Shown here: in pieces, positions 53,361 through 63,291 of the stretch
Layout: every line of letters starts with the position of its first letter
Position numbering within the stretch: position 1 is the first letter of the stretch
Assembly: GCF_900113335.1 (NCBI RefSeq)
Contig: NZ_FOOX01000003.1
Coordinates: 310,001 to 374,000 of the forward strand
Reading direction: 5' to 3'
Length of the DNA stretch: 64,000 nucleotides
Source: Desulfotruncus arcticus DSM 17038
Lineage (GTDB): Bacteria > Bacillota > Desulfotomaculia > Desulfotomaculales > Desulfallaceae
The notes under the pieces: generated by a model
Seen by the model: the letters and a program-made list of their open reading frames with translations, nothing else
Told to the model about the DNA's origin: nothing
Database searches by the model: none
Translations under genes and position numbers: made by a program

Positions 53361-55178
53361 ATGAATAACGCCGTGTGGAAAAACTTTATAAACGGCAATG
53401 AGGAAAATGTTATTAAACAACTTAGCCCCCCAATTTATCTTTCCTGGAAACGATGCAGAGATCGGCAGATAAACCACCAACAAATTAGTAATTACGATAT
53501 TTTACCATCTAATCGGTTTAATGAGCTTCTTCAGGCCCATGAAGATTTTGTGCGTATAAGCAAGATAGTTTTGCAATACATTATTAATTTCCTTAAGGAC
53601 TCAGAGCACCTGGTGCTGGTAAGTGATAAAGATGGTGTTATACTCATAACTATGGGTGACCCGACTTTTTTAAATAAAGTGCAAAAAATCTCTCTTTCAT
53701 CAGGTTCCAACTGGCGGGAAGACATAAAGGGAACAAGTACTGTGGGAACTATTTTATTTGAAAAGTCCCCCATCGTTATTCCAGGATGGCAACATTATGT
53801 CCAGCCGATTCAGTTTTTAAATTGCTGGGGTGCTCCCATCTTTTACCCGGATAAAACTATTGCCGGGGTCTTAGACATATCCAGCGCTTCGTTCCAGAAT
53901 AGCGATCAAATGTTGACCCTGGCCATAATGGGGGCAAGGATGATCGAGCAAAATTTACTAATAAACGACTTTGAAAGAAAGTATTGTAACAACCAACAAA
54001 GTAAAAGAGCAGTTGAAGATATAATATCGACCGGCATAGCCTCACTTAATGAAAATGGATTTATCATTGACGTAAACAAGGCCGAAGCTTTAAAACTGGG
54101 ATATGATAGTAAGGATATGATTGGTAAACATTTTTCAGAAGTTATTGCCGGCAGGATTACGCCGATCCTCAAAAAAATTGAGTCTAATAATAGCGGGACT
54201 GAAAAATGGGTATATGAAAGCGGTTGGATTGGTCGCAGCCCGCAAACCCGTGCAATATTAAAATTAGCAATCAAGGCTTCCAGAACCGACTCAACAATAT
54301 TTATTCAAGGAGAAAGTGGTACCGGCAAAGAAAATATCGCTCGTATTATTCATAATCAGAGTGCTCGCCGGAATAAGCCCTTCATAGCCATAAACTGTGC
54401 GGCCATTCCCAGCACTCTTATCGAAAGTGAATTATTCGGTTATGCAGAGGGCGCCTTTAGCGGAGCCCGGCGTGGCGGCCAGGCAGGTAAATTCGAGCTG
54501 GCCCATGGAGGCACCATATTTCTAGACGAAATTGGGGACATGCCCTTTTCTGTCCAATCAGTATTGCTGCGGGTCTTGCAGACCCGGGAGGTATACCGTA
54601 TTGGTGAAGGAAAAGCACGGCCGGTGGATGTTCGGGTGATAGCAGCCACTAATCGAAATTGTTCGGAAATGGTTGAAAAAAAACAATTCCGATTAGATTT
54701 GTACTACCGACTTAAGGTAATTTGTATCGAAATAAGCCCACTTCGGGAGCGGCTTGAGGATATTTACGACCTTGTGCCTTATTTTTTAGATAAATTCCGT
54801 TACACCTTTAAAAAACAAGAGGTTCAAATCAACGAAGACATTTACAAATATTTTTTAAGCTATCACTGGCCAGGGAATGTTCGGGAATTGGAAAATAGTA
54901 TTGAAAGCATGGTTGCTCTGACAGACGGGCCAATGATAACCTATGAATTACTGCCAAAGGAGTTAAAGAATACAGAAATAATGCAAGCTGCAACAAGTAG
55001 AGAAACTCTAACACTGCATACAGAAAAGACAGAACGCGCTACCATTCTAAATGCACTGGAACAAACCAAGTGGAATGCTTCGGGAGCAGCAAGGTTACTG
55101 GGTATCGGCCGTGCCACGTTACATAGAAAACTAAATAAATATAATATAGTACGGCCTGTAGATACGGGTTTTAGGTGA
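53361..55178 (+). CDS. sigma-54-dependent transcriptional activator (AcoR-like)
   Basis: 605 residues. The N-terminal GAF-like sensor (about 50-200) is followed by a short PAS-like stretch (GIASLNENGFIIDVNKAEALKLGYDSKDMIGKHF), the AAA+ domain (Walker A GESGTGKE near 316, the sigma-54 contact loop as GAFSGA, Walker B GGTIFLDEIGD) and a Fis-type helix-turn-helix (NASGAARLLGIGRATLHRKL). GAFSGA replaces the commoner GAFTGA, a conservative change. It likely activates the -24/-12 promoter of the alcohol dehydrogenase 0.8 kb downstream. Riboswitch d lies 560 bases upstream on the same strand. Confidence 0.93.
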   Translation: MNNAVWKNFINGNEENVIKQLSPPIYLSWKRCRDRQINHQQISNYDILPSNRFNELLQAHEDFVRISKIVLQYIINFLKDSEHLVLVSDKDGVILITMGDPTFLNKVQKISLSSGSNWREDIKGTSTVGTILFEKSPIVIPGWQHYVQPIQFLNCWGAPIFYPDKTIAGVLDISSASFQNSDQMLTLAIMGARMIEQNLLINDFERKYCNNQQSKRAVEDIISTGIASLNENGFIIDVNKAEALKLGYDSKDMIGKHFSEVIAGRITPILKKIESNNSGTEKWVYESGWIGRSPQTRAILKLAIKASRTDSTIFIQGESGTGKENIARIIHNQSARRNKPFIAINCAAIPSTLIESELFGYAEGAFSGARRGGQAGKFELAHGGTIFLDEIGDMPFSVQSVLLRVLQTREVYRIGEGKARPVDVRVIAATNRNCSEMVEKKQFRLDLYYRLKVICIEISPLRERLEDIYDLVPYFLDKFRYTFKKQEVQINEDIYKYFLSYHWPGNVRELENSIESMVALTDGPMITYELLPKELKNTEIMQAATSRETLTLHTEKTERATILNALEQTKWNASGAARLLGIGRATLHRKLNKYNIVRPVDTGFR

Positions 55179-55991
55179 TCTATTGGGGTACCGCCAACAT
55201 TTCCGACAAAACCCCCGTTAATGAGTAGTGCCGACGTTCTTGGAATGCCTGGCATCGGCATATGCTTTTTGTGTTCATACCCATCTCTTTCTCGCCGAGA
55301 TATGATTAAGGTTTAAAAAAACTCCTCTCCTCACTATGCCGCAAGCCTATCGTCTAGTTGGAGCAGCTTTAACCCAAGATCCCGAGAAGATGCGTAAAGC
55401 ACTGTCAGAATTAATGTATCATATGAGACGTAATTTCATTGCTTACCGGTCTCATCGTAGAACAAAGATGAAACTCTTGAATACCGGATAATTTTCAACA
55501 AGAATTACGCTGTAAACTAGCATTGGTTGCTAATACATATTCGTCAAATGTTCCTAATTTCCTTTAATAATTGATTCCATGCCCTTAAAAATCTGTTAAG
55601 GTTCATTACCACCTCAGCCGACTTACCATTTAATCTTCAACTTTTACTATTTTATTTGCATAATTTCTCCATCCCGTATTTCATAATTTTCATGGTTTAA
55701 AATCATTTGGATTAAATTTGTTTTCCTATACCATTACCACCGGTCAGTTGGTTTTTGTTGTACTGCATCAAAGATGAAACACATTGTTGATACAGGTGTT
55801 TTGCAGACGATGCAATGAAGATCATGTATATCAAAAGAACCCCCTAAAAAAGGAACATTATAGTGAAAATCTTATACTGAAATCTTATACTGTAGGATTT
55901 CCCAACCTAATTATTTATCACGTTTAAATACAGATTGAGTAAGAAAAATTCAGTTTTTAAAATGTTTCACAGAACCCCCTTACCTATCTAG
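55179..55991. other. spacer with decayed sequence
   Basis: No supported gene. An open frame at 55336-55491 would encode 51 residues (MPQAYRLVGAALTQDPEKM..) but has no ribosome site; it may be a transposase tail. Near 55775, TGAAACACATTGTTGATACA carries TGAAACA and TGATACA repeats. With TGTTTCA near 55962, these could be activator sites for the sigma-54 promoter. Confidence 0.4.
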
Positions 55992-56008
55992 TTGGCACCA
56001 AAATTGCA
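55992..56008 (+). promoter_or_regulatory. sigma-54 (-24/-12) promoter of the alcohol dehydrogenase
   Basis: TTGGCAC-CAAAA-TTGCA matches the consensus TGGCAC-N5-TTGCW perfectly. It lies 40 bases before the ATG of the iron alcohol dehydrogenase. A gene for a sigma-54 activator is immediately upstream. Confidence 0.9.
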
Positions 56009-56047
56009 CTTAGTAAATTATACCAAATTTAAAAAGGAGGTTTGCTA

Positions 56048-57208
56048 ATGAAAACTTTTAGAGTACCAAAGAACATTGTCTTCGGGTGGGGGGCATTAGA
56101 TTATCTAAAACAAGTAGATGGCAGCAAAGCATTTATTGTTTCAGACAAAACCATGGATGAAGTTGGAATAGTTAATAAAGTTAAAGATTATCTTCAAGAG
56201 GCTGGTCTTGAAACACAAACTTTCGTGGATGTTGAGCCTGATCCTTCTCGGGAGACAGTCGCAGCAGGCGTTAAACTGATGCACGCTTTTGGCCCCGACT
56301 GGATTATATCATTGGGTGGGGGCTCCTCAATGGATGCCGCTAAAGCTATGTGGGTATTTTACGAATACCCGGATATCAGTTGGGAGAAAGCTTTTGCAGA
56401 AACACCCAAGCTCAGAAATAAGGCCCGCTTTATTGCCATCGCCACAACCAGCGGTACGGGCTCGGAAGTTACCTGTGCCGCCGTAATAACCAACCGTAAC
56501 GCCAATCCTGCTGTTAAGGATGTCATAGCCAGCAACGAAATAACACCGGATATTGCCATAACCGACCCTGAACTGGCTGCAAGTATGTCGCCCCGGGTGA
56601 CTGCCGCCACAGGCATGGATGTTTTAACCCACGCCATTGAGTCTTACACATCTATAGCTGCCACAGAAATCGACCGGGCACTTGCCATAAGGGCCATCCA
56701 AATGGTTTTTAGAAGCCTTCCCAAAGCCTATGCCGATGGTCGTAACCAAATAGCCAGGGAGGATATGCACACTGCCTCACTTATGGCAGGTATGGCCTTC
56801 ACTAATTCCTTCCTGGGCATTGTACACTCCGTGGCCCACCAACTGGGGTCACAGTTTGGAGTTCCACACGGGGATGCCAACTCTTTAATGCTGCCTTATG
56901 GCATTAAATTTAACTCCATTGCCGTGTCAGATAAATATATGGAAATAGCTAACGCACTTAATTTAAAATTTGACGGTGAGAAAGATGCAGTTGATAAGTT
57001 AATTGAAGCCATTTTCCAGCTGCAAAAAGATATAGGCCAGCCGCAAACCATTCAAGGCAGAGGAATTGGTGAAGAGGAATTTAACACTAAATTAAACGAT
57101 TTAGCCCAAAGTGCCATTAATGACATTTGCGTTTTCTGTAATCCCCGGGTGCCCAGCTTACAGGATATGAAAGACCTTTACATTAAAGCATTTAATGGGA
57201 ACCTGTAG
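56048..57208 (+). CDS. iron-containing alcohol dehydrogenase
   Basis: 386-residue NAD(P)-dependent group III alcohol dehydrogenase. Visible motifs are GGGSSMDAAKAMWVF (nucleotide), TTSGTGSEVT, and the metal ligands in GMDVLTHAIESYTS (Asp, His) and IVHSVAHQLGSQFGVPHGDANS (two His). It interconverts alcohols (e.g. ethanol, butanol or diols) and aldehydes. ATG 56048 has AGGAGG eight bases upstream. Expression depends on the sigma-54 promoter. It can supply or remove aldehyde for the enzymes of this island. Confidence 0.93.
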   Translation: MKTFRVPKNIVFGWGALDYLKQVDGSKAFIVSDKTMDEVGIVNKVKDYLQEAGLETQTFVDVEPDPSRETVAAGVKLMHAFGPDWIISLGGGSSMDAAKAMWVFYEYPDISWEKAFAETPKLRNKARFIAIATTSGTGSEVTCAAVITNRNANPAVKDVIASNEITPDIAITDPELAASMSPRVTAATGMDVLTHAIESYTSIAATEIDRALAIRAIQMVFRSLPKAYADGRNQIAREDMHTASLMAGMAFTNSFLGIVHSVAHQLGSQFGVPHGDANSLMLPYGIKFNSIAVSDKYMEIANALNLKFDGEKDAVDKLIEAIFQLQKDIGQPQTIQGRGIGEEEFNTKLNDLAQSAINDICVFCNPRVPSLQDMKDLYIKAFNGNL

Positions 57209-57266
57209 TGTTGACGGTAAGGCCTAAAACGGGAGGTGAAACCAATATTGAGCAAAATATTACGCA

Positions 57267-57955
57267 TTAATACCAAAAGTTCTGAATATCACAGTTGGTT
57301 TCAGTGTTCTTCTTACCGCGCACATTGAGATCAATAAACGGCTCAATATTCTGGTGAAGTAACAGATCATAAATAGGTCCGGCATCATGGGCGGCATCAA
57401 GCAGGAACTTATCCACCATGCCCAAGTTAAAACGTTGCGAGAACTCAACCGAACTGACGACAAAACTAACTGCATCGTGTCGGGAAGCAGGGTGCAGGCG
57501 GGGATACAACGGCAAATCATAATGACTGTTGGCGTCAGTCAGCATATACAGGTGGTAGCCGTTTAAAATAACGTTCACGTGCACTATCCCAGCCGGTATT
57601 ACAGTCAGGCTGGGAATAGAAACGGGGATGGTTGCATTTCGCAAGACCTTGGGCGTGACAATCACAACACAGTTTACTGCGGGGATAGGCTGCGGTGATG
57701 ACAGGAGTGCCGGTCACTGGCGATACTAAACGCGCCTATATCCCCGAGTAAACCGAGCCTGGCTGATACCGCAAGAAATTGAGATTGGAAGAAATGGAAC
57801 AGGCGATCCATTGGTAAATTTTTATGCGTATCCAAATGACGCAGCATCCATTTGGGTAAGCGCTTAATACGGCCAGGCGTAGTGGTAGGAGCTTTTTCAC
57901 CTTTCTTTCCCTTCTTGGGTTTACGTTTACGTTTCTGCTTACTGGGTTTAAAGTT
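57267..57955 (-). pseudogene. broken DDE transposase
   Basis: Two frames on the minus strand carry parts of one transposase. The N-terminal part (57730-57955) reads KRLPKWMLRHLDTHKNLPMDRLFHFFQSQFLAVSARLGLLGD in one frame. The C-terminal part (57267-57665) reads GYHLYMLTDANSHYDLPLYPRLHPASRHDAVSFV..FLLDAAHDAGPIYDLL in another, so a frameshift separates them. The element is dead; exact IS family not assigned. Confidence 0.65.
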
Positions 57956-58219
57956 CTAAACAATCAAGAAGTATCAGAGTTGCAAAGTAAAGATACTGCA
58001 AAGTTAAAACGTACGTCAAGAATAGAGTTGGTAGAGGATATACTTAGGGCGGCAGGCAGACCTCTGCATATATCCTAAATCATTGATATTGCCAAAAGAG
58101 ATTTTTAAGTTGATTTGGAACGTAACTCCGTTGTCTCTGCTTTGGTCAAGAAAGTTAAATCGGAACAAATATTTGTTCGAACTGCCCCCAACACTTTTTC
58201 GTTAAGAAATGGACTTCGG

Positions 58220-58770
58220 CTATGATCCAGGAAGTAAGCAATCTTCTGCTGGAGTTCCGCTCGTGTTTTAACCGGCATGCATCGTTTTCCTGGTTTGTGA
58301 TCACGGTCATTGGATTTATAGTACGTAATGATGGTTACGGAGTTACCTCAATGATTCGCTGGCTCGGCATAAAGCCTTCCTTCTACGCTACTTACCTGAA
58401 CTTTTTCAGAGCATCCTCGTGGAAATTGAAACGGATTCAGCGGCGCTGGTTGCAGATGTACAATCACAATGCCCGGCGATTACTATTGGTGACGCCTTCC
58501 TGCTTATCGGCGACGGAATTAAAATAGCCAAGAAAGCAGAAAGGATGCCGGGGGTTAAAAAGCTACACCAGGAATCCGACAATTCTTCCAAACCGCCCTA
58601 CATCTTTCGTCATCATTTCGGAGTCCTTGGCCTATTGGTGGGTTGTACAAAAAAGATGTTTTGTGTACCGCTGATTTGTGTCTTGACCTTCTTTGGAAGC
58701 CAATTAAGGGCAAGGTTCGCTTTAATTTAGTTATGGATGGGACAGAGCGAATTATCCTGATGTGTTCCAA
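58220..58770 (+). pseudogene. second broken transposase
   Basis: Overlapping frames on the plus strand hold transposase-like pieces: LLLEFRSCFNRHASFSWFV, SMIRWLGIKPSFYATYLNFFRASSWKL, then in another frame LIGDGIKIAKKAERMPGVKKLHQESDNSSKPPYIFRHHFGVLGLLVG. At least two frameshifts break it. Its end runs into copy 2 of the 0.5-kb duplication. The stretch 57960-58220 shows no gene. Confidence 0.6.
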
Positions 58771-59084
58771 TTTAATAAAGGAATTATTTAATGATGGAAA
58801 ATTTATAAAAAAATATTTAATTGTCCACAATAAGGTTATAACTAGAAGGAATTTATAGCTGCATGCGCCAATAAGCATCTGTATATTTTTGTTCCATTTA
58901 GGGGCAACTGTTCTAAAACGGGGCATTAGTATGGGCAAAATTCGAACATATTAGATAGCTTAAGTCACATTATTTTATTGACAATAAATACTGTTTTACT
59001 ATCTCTGTTAACATTACACGTTTTGTTAGAAGATTAGCATATATCTTGCTATATATTATTGATGAACAATATACATGTGTATTA

Positions 59085-59174
59085 CTCCGAGTTGGTTTAT
59101 CTAAGGCAAAACTATGATGACCCAGCCGATAGGGTGTGATGGGAAACTGTCACGCCTCCCAGTGTGGAAAGGAG
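59085..59174 (+). promoter_or_regulatory. Moco/Tuco riboswitch e (aldehyde oxidoreductase operon)
   Basis: CTCCGAGTTGG, CTAAGGC, CAGCCGATAGGG, GGGAAAC, CGCCTCCCAGTGTGGAAAGGAG. It differs from copy d at only a few bases. It precedes the molybdopterin-binding gene and the aldehyde oxidoreductase. Confidence 0.87.
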
Positions 59175-59202
59175 TACAGTATGTAACTTGGTCTTAGAGG
59201 AT

Positions 59203-59241
59203 CGGGGTGCTGTATTTTTTACCGCACCCCGGTTTTTTTTT
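59203..59241 (+). terminator. riboswitch e terminator
   Basis: CGGGGTGC pairs with GCACCCCG and is followed by TTTTTTTTT. It lies 29 bases after the aptamer. Confidence 0.87.
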
Positions 59242-59383
59242 GTTCCAGGTTAATACCAGAACTAATTTAAAAGTTAGCGGAGCCACGGGGACGATGGAAC
59301 CGTCCCCATGGCGTAAAGCACTAATGTAAGGCGCATTTAATGAGCTCATTTAACGCACCTTGATTGAGAAAGGGGCTGGAAGC

Positions 59384-60409
59384 ATGAAGGCTGTACCGGT
59401 TCAGGAAGCGGTGGGGATGGTGCTTTGCCACGACCTAACACAGATTATACCGGGCCAAGTTAAAAAACCTTTATTTAAAAAGGGGCATGTTGTCATGCCG
59501 GAGGACATTCCCCGGCTGCTGGATATTGGCAAGGAACACCTTTACGTTTGGGAAATGCGTGAAGGAATCCTGCACGAAAATGAGGCAGCCATACGCATGG
59601 CCAGTGCGGCTGCCGGTCATGGTCTCATCTTAACGGAACCCTGTGAGGGGAAGGTGAACATTGTAGCTGCAGAGGACGGTCTGCTGAAAATAAATAAAGA
59701 GGTTTTGTTTTCGATTAACGATCAGGAACAGGTAATGTTCGCTACCTTGCATTCGAATCAGCTGGTAAAAAAGAACAAAGTTGTGGCCGGAACACGCAGC
59801 ATTCCATTGGTTATAGATGAAAAAATTGTGATAAACGTTGAAAACATGTGCCGTGAGTATTATCCCCTGCTACAAATAAAACCCCTCAAGACCATGCGGG
59901 TCGGGCTGGTTACCACCGGCAGCGAAGTTTACCACGGGCGTATCAAGGACAAGTTTGGGCCGGTGGTGGCAGGTAAACTGGTGGAATGGGGCAGTGAAGT
60001 AGCGAGGCAAATTCTGGTTTCCGACAGTATAGAGATGATTGTGGCTGCAATTAAAGAACTTATTGGAGAGGGGGTAGATATGATCATGGTTACCGGCGGC
60101 ATGTCGGTCGATCCCGATGATGTAACTCCGGCGGGTGTGGTTGCAGCCGGGGGGCGGATTGTCAGCTACGGGGCGCCCATTTTACCGGGAGCCATGTTTA
60201 TGATGGCTTACATTGACGAACTGCCTGTGATGGGCTTGCCCGGGTGTGTGATGTACCACAGAAACAGTGTTTTTGACCTAATAGCACCGCGGGTTTTGGC
60301 CGGTGAGAAAATAACGCGTAGGGATATTGCTGCTCTGGGCTATGGCGGGCTTTGCTCCAACTGCCGTGAATGCCGTTTCCCGGATTGCAGCTTCGGTAAA
60401 GGCAATTAA
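59384..60409 (+). CDS. molybdopterin-binding protein with C-terminal Cys cluster (paralogue)
   Basis: 341 residues from ATG 59384, chosen to match the paralogue at 43613 (MKAVPVQEAVGMVLCHDLTQIIPG). The MoCF fold has VGLVTTGSEVYHGRIKD, IMVTGGMSVDPDDVTPAG, PGAMFMMAYIDELPVMGLPGC. It again ends in CSNCRECRFPDCSFGK. It is first in the aldehyde oxidoreductase operon, 37 bases upstream of that gene. The repeated pairing of this family with Mo hydroxylases suggests an enzyme-specific cofactor chaperone. Confidence 0.85.
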   Translation: MKAVPVQEAVGMVLCHDLTQIIPGQVKKPLFKKGHVVMPEDIPRLLDIGKEHLYVWEMREGILHENEAAIRMASAAAGHGLILTEPCEGKVNIVAAEDGLLKINKEVLFSINDQEQVMFATLHSNQLVKKNKVVAGTRSIPLVIDEKIVINVENMCREYYPLLQIKPLKTMRVGLVTTGSEVYHGRIKDKFGPVVAGKLVEWGSEVARQILVSDSIEMIVAAIKELIGEGVDMIMVTGGMSVDPDDVTPAGVVAAGGRIVSYGAPILPGAMFMMAYIDELPVMGLPGCVMYHRNSVFDLIAPRVLAGEKITRRDIAALGYGGLCSNCRECRFPDCSFGKGN

Positions 60410-60446
60410 ATTTAAAATAAACATTTAATCTAAAGGAGATGAACGA

Positions 60447-63224
60447 ATGATTAAGAAAAAAGTCAACATTAATGGCGCCAATGTAACTCTGGTTGTCGAC
60501 CCGGAAACCAAACTGGTGGATGTCCTCCGCGGGCAGCTGCACCTGACCGGTACCAAGGTCGGTTGCGGCAAGGCCCAGTGTGGTGCCTGCTCGGTCATTA
60601 TGAACGGTAAGGTTACCTTATCTTGCGCCACCAAAATGAAAAAGGTTCCCGACGATGCCATCATCACCACCATTGAAGGCGTCGGCACCCCCACCAACCT
60701 GCACGCCCTGCAGTTGTCCTGGGTTAAACACGGCGCCGCCCAGTGCGGCTTTTGCGCCTCCGGCTTTATTGTCTCCGCCAAGGCACTGCTGGACGAAAAT
60801 CTCAATCCCACCAGGGAAGAAGTGCGTGACTGGTTCCAAAAACATAAGAATGTGTGCCGCTGCACGGGGTACAAGCCCATCGTGGACGCGGTGATGGACG
60901 CCGCCCGACTGATGCGCGGCGAAATCACCGTGGAGGACCTGAGCTTTAAAATGCCGGCCGACGGGAAAATCCTGGGCACAGACTACCCGCGTCCTTCGGC
61001 TGTGGGCAAGGTTACCGGCACCATTGATTACGGCGCTGACCTCGGCCTCAAAATGCCGCCCGGCACTTTGCAGCTCAAGCTGGTTCAGGCCCAGGTATCC
61101 CACGCCAAGATTCTGTCTATAGATACGACTGAAGCTGAAAAAATGCCCGGCGTTTATAAAGTTGTCACCCACAAGGACGTCAAGGGCAAAAACCGCGTCA
61201 ACGGTTTGAACTTCCCGAGCAACAAGGGGGACAGCTATGACCGTCCGATCCTGTGCGATGAAAAGGTCTTCCAGTTCGGTGACGCCATAGCCATTGTTTG
61301 CGCCGATACGGAAGCACACGCTCAGGCCGCGGTGGAAAAAGTCAATTTCGAATTGGAAGTGCTGCCGGCTTACATGAGCGCTCCGGCCGCCATGGCCCCC
61401 GACGCCATCGAGATTCACCCCGGCACTCCCAACGTTTATTACAAGCAGCCGATTGAAAAAGGCGAAGACACCGCGCCGCTGATGGAAAAAGCGGATGTTG
61501 TAGTGTCCATGGAAGATTTATTTGTCGGCCGCCAGCCTCACCTGCCCATTGAGCCGGACGTGGCCGCGGCTTACTATGATGAAAACGACAACCTGCAAAT
61601 TATGTCCAAGAGTATCGGTCTGGACCTGCATGCTTTAATGATTGCTGAAGGACTTGGCCTGGAGGCCGGCAAAAACCTGTTTCTGTCCCAGTTCCCGGGC
61701 ATAGGCGGCACCTTCGGCTACAAGTTCAGCCCCACCATTGAAGCGCTGGTGGGCGCCGCGACTATGGCCACCGGCAAGCCCTGCTTCTTGAACTTCGATT
61801 ACTACCAGCAGATTATATACACCGGCAAACGGTCGCCGTTCTTTATGGACCTGAAGTACGGCGCCAATAAGGACGGCAAGATTATAGCCATGGAAAGCAA
61901 CTGGGCGGTGGACCACGGCCCCTACTCCGAGTTCGGTGACCTGCTGACCTTGCGGGGCGCCCAGTTCATTGGCGCGGGCTACAGCATTCCCAATATCAAG
62001 GGCGCCGGCTACACGGTCTGCACCAACCACGGCTGGGGCTCCGCCTTTCGGGGTTACGGCTCGCCCCAGAGCTTATTTGCTTCTGAAACGCTGATGGACG
62101 TTCTGGCTGAGAAACTGAATATGGACCCGCTGGAGCTGCGTTACATTAACGCCTACCGCCCCGGCGACACTAACCCCTCCGGCCACGAGCCCGAGGTATA
62201 CTCCATGACCGATATGATTGAAGCGATCCGGCCCAAGTACCAGGCTGCCCTGGAACAGGCCAAAAAACTCTCCACGCCTGAGAAAAAGCGCGGTGTCGGT
62301 TTGTCCGTCGGCGTTTACGGCTGCGGCCTGGACGGCGTGGACGGCGCTGAAGTGTGGGTGGAACTGCTGGCCGACGGCAGGATCCAGGTGAGCACCAACT
62401 GGCAGGACCACGGCCAGGGCGCGGACATGGGTCTCTTGGCCACCTCCCATGAAGTCTTGCGCAAGATGGGCATCAAGCCGGAGCAAATTAAGCTGGTCAT
62501 GAACGACATGAACCTGGCCCCGGCCGGTGGCCCGGCCGGCGGCAGCCGCTCCCAGGTGGTTGTCGGCAACGCTGCGGTGAACGGCTGTGAGCAGCTGGTG
62601 GAGGCACTGAAGAAGGCCGACGGGACCTATATGACCTATGACGAGGCAGTGGCCGCCAATATACCGCTTAAATATGAAGGCAAATGGAGCACAGCTGCGG
62701 ATAACTGCACCGCCTGCGATGAAAAAGGCCAGGGCAAACCCTTTGCCGTTTACATGTACGGCGTTTTCCTGGCGGAAGTGGAAGTCGATACCAAGACCGG
62801 TAAAACCAGGGTGGTCAAGATGACTCTGGCTGCCGACGTCGGAGAAGTTATCAACCAGACTGTGCTCGACGGGCAAATTTACGGCGGCTTGGCCCAGGGT
62901 ATCGGCCTGGCGCTGACCGAAGATTTCGAAGACCTGAAAAAGCACACCAGCATGAAAGCCTGCGGTATCCCGTACATCAAGGATGTTCCGGATGATCTGG
63001 AGATCATCTATGTAAACAAATCCCGTAAGATGGGACCGCACGGCGCCGCCGGCGTGGGAGAACTGCCCCTGACTTCGCCGCATGCCGCTATCGGCAACGC
63101 CATTTACAACGCCTGCGGCGTGCGCATCACCCAGCTCCCGGCCCTGCCGGAGAAAGTGCTGGCCGGATTGCAGGGGAAAGAAATCCCGGTGGTCAAACGG
63201 CCCGTTAAAAACCCTGCTTTCTAG
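60447..63224 (+). CDS. mop: molybdenum aldehyde oxidoreductase (Mop type)
   Basis: 925-residue enzyme oxidising aldehydes to acids. From end to end it follows the D. gigas aldehyde oxidoreductase: [2Fe-2S] clusters (CGKAQCGACSV; CGFCASG..VCRCTGYKP), DYPRPSAVGKVTGTIDYGADLGLKMP, HLPIEPDVA, GGTFGYKFSPT, SAFRGYGSPQ, DHGQGADMG, and catalytic Glu in GVGELPLTSPH. No FAD domain. It uses strongly C-ending codons, unlike its neighbours, as expected of a highly expressed gene. A strong AAAGGAGATG ribosome site precedes the ATG. Confidence 0.96.
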   Translation: MIKKKVNINGANVTLVVDPETKLVDVLRGQLHLTGTKVGCGKAQCGACSVIMNGKVTLSCATKMKKVPDDAIITTIEGVGTPTNLHALQLSWVKHGAAQCGFCASGFIVSAKALLDENLNPTREEVRDWFQKHKNVCRCTGYKPIVDAVMDAARLMRGEITVEDLSFKMPADGKILGTDYPRPSAVGKVTGTIDYGADLGLKMPPGTLQLKLVQAQVSHAKILSIDTTEAEKMPGVYKVVTHKDVKGKNRVNGLNFPSNKGDSYDRPILCDEKVFQFGDAIAIVCADTEAHAQAAVEKVNFELEVLPAYMSAPAAMAPDAIEIHPGTPNVYYKQPIEKGEDTAPLMEKADVVVSMEDLFVGRQPHLPIEPDVAAAYYDENDNLQIMSKSIGLDLHALMIAEGLGLEAGKNLFLSQFPGIGGTFGYKFSPTIEALVGAATMATGKPCFLNFDYYQQIIYTGKRSPFFMDLKYGANKDGKIIAMESNWAVDHGPYSEFGDLLTLRGAQFIGAGYSIPNIKGAGYTVCTNHGWGSAFRGYGSPQSLFASETLMDVLAEKLNMDPLELRYINAYRPGDTNPSGHEPEVYSMTDMIEAIRPKYQAALEQAKKLSTPEKKRGVGLSVGVYGCGLDGVDGAEVWVELLADGRIQVSTNWQDHGQGADMGLLATSHEVLRKMGIKPEQIKLVMNDMNLAPAGGPAGGSRSQVVVGNAAVNGCEQLVEALKKADGTYMTYDEAVAANIPLKYEGKWSTAADNCTACDEKGQGKPFAVYMYGVFLAEVEVDTKTGKTRVVKMTLAADVGEVINQTVLDGQIYGGLAQGIGLALTEDFEDLKKHTSMKACGIPYIKDVPDDLEIIYVNKSRKMGPHGAAGVGELPLTSPHAAIGNAIYNACGVRITQLPALPEKVLAGLQGKEIPVVKRPVKNPAF

Positions 63225-63291
63225 GAATTAAAAGGTTGTAGCTTTATTAGATTAATTTTGATAGATTAATATTGTACTGAAGTGGATTTTG

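Larger units (their letters stand above)
58745..59256 (+). repeat. 0.5-kb direct duplication, copy 2 (with riboswitch e)
   Basis: Second copy of 52300-52822 in the same orientation, with differences mainly in the AT-rich left half. Similarity stops at TTCCAGGTTAATACC. Here the riboswitch leads into intact genes, so this copy may be the original, or the intact one. Confidence 0.88.

Noticed and set aside
55336..55491. 51-codon ORF between the activator and alcohol dehydrogenase
   Set aside because: No ribosome site and no recognised family; noted only as possible transposase remnant.
62073..63083. 336-residue minus-strand ORF inside the aldehyde oxidoreductase gene (and the one at 60618-61418)
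   Set aside because: Antisense shadows caused by strong C-ending codon use in mop; no ribosome site or recognisable domains.
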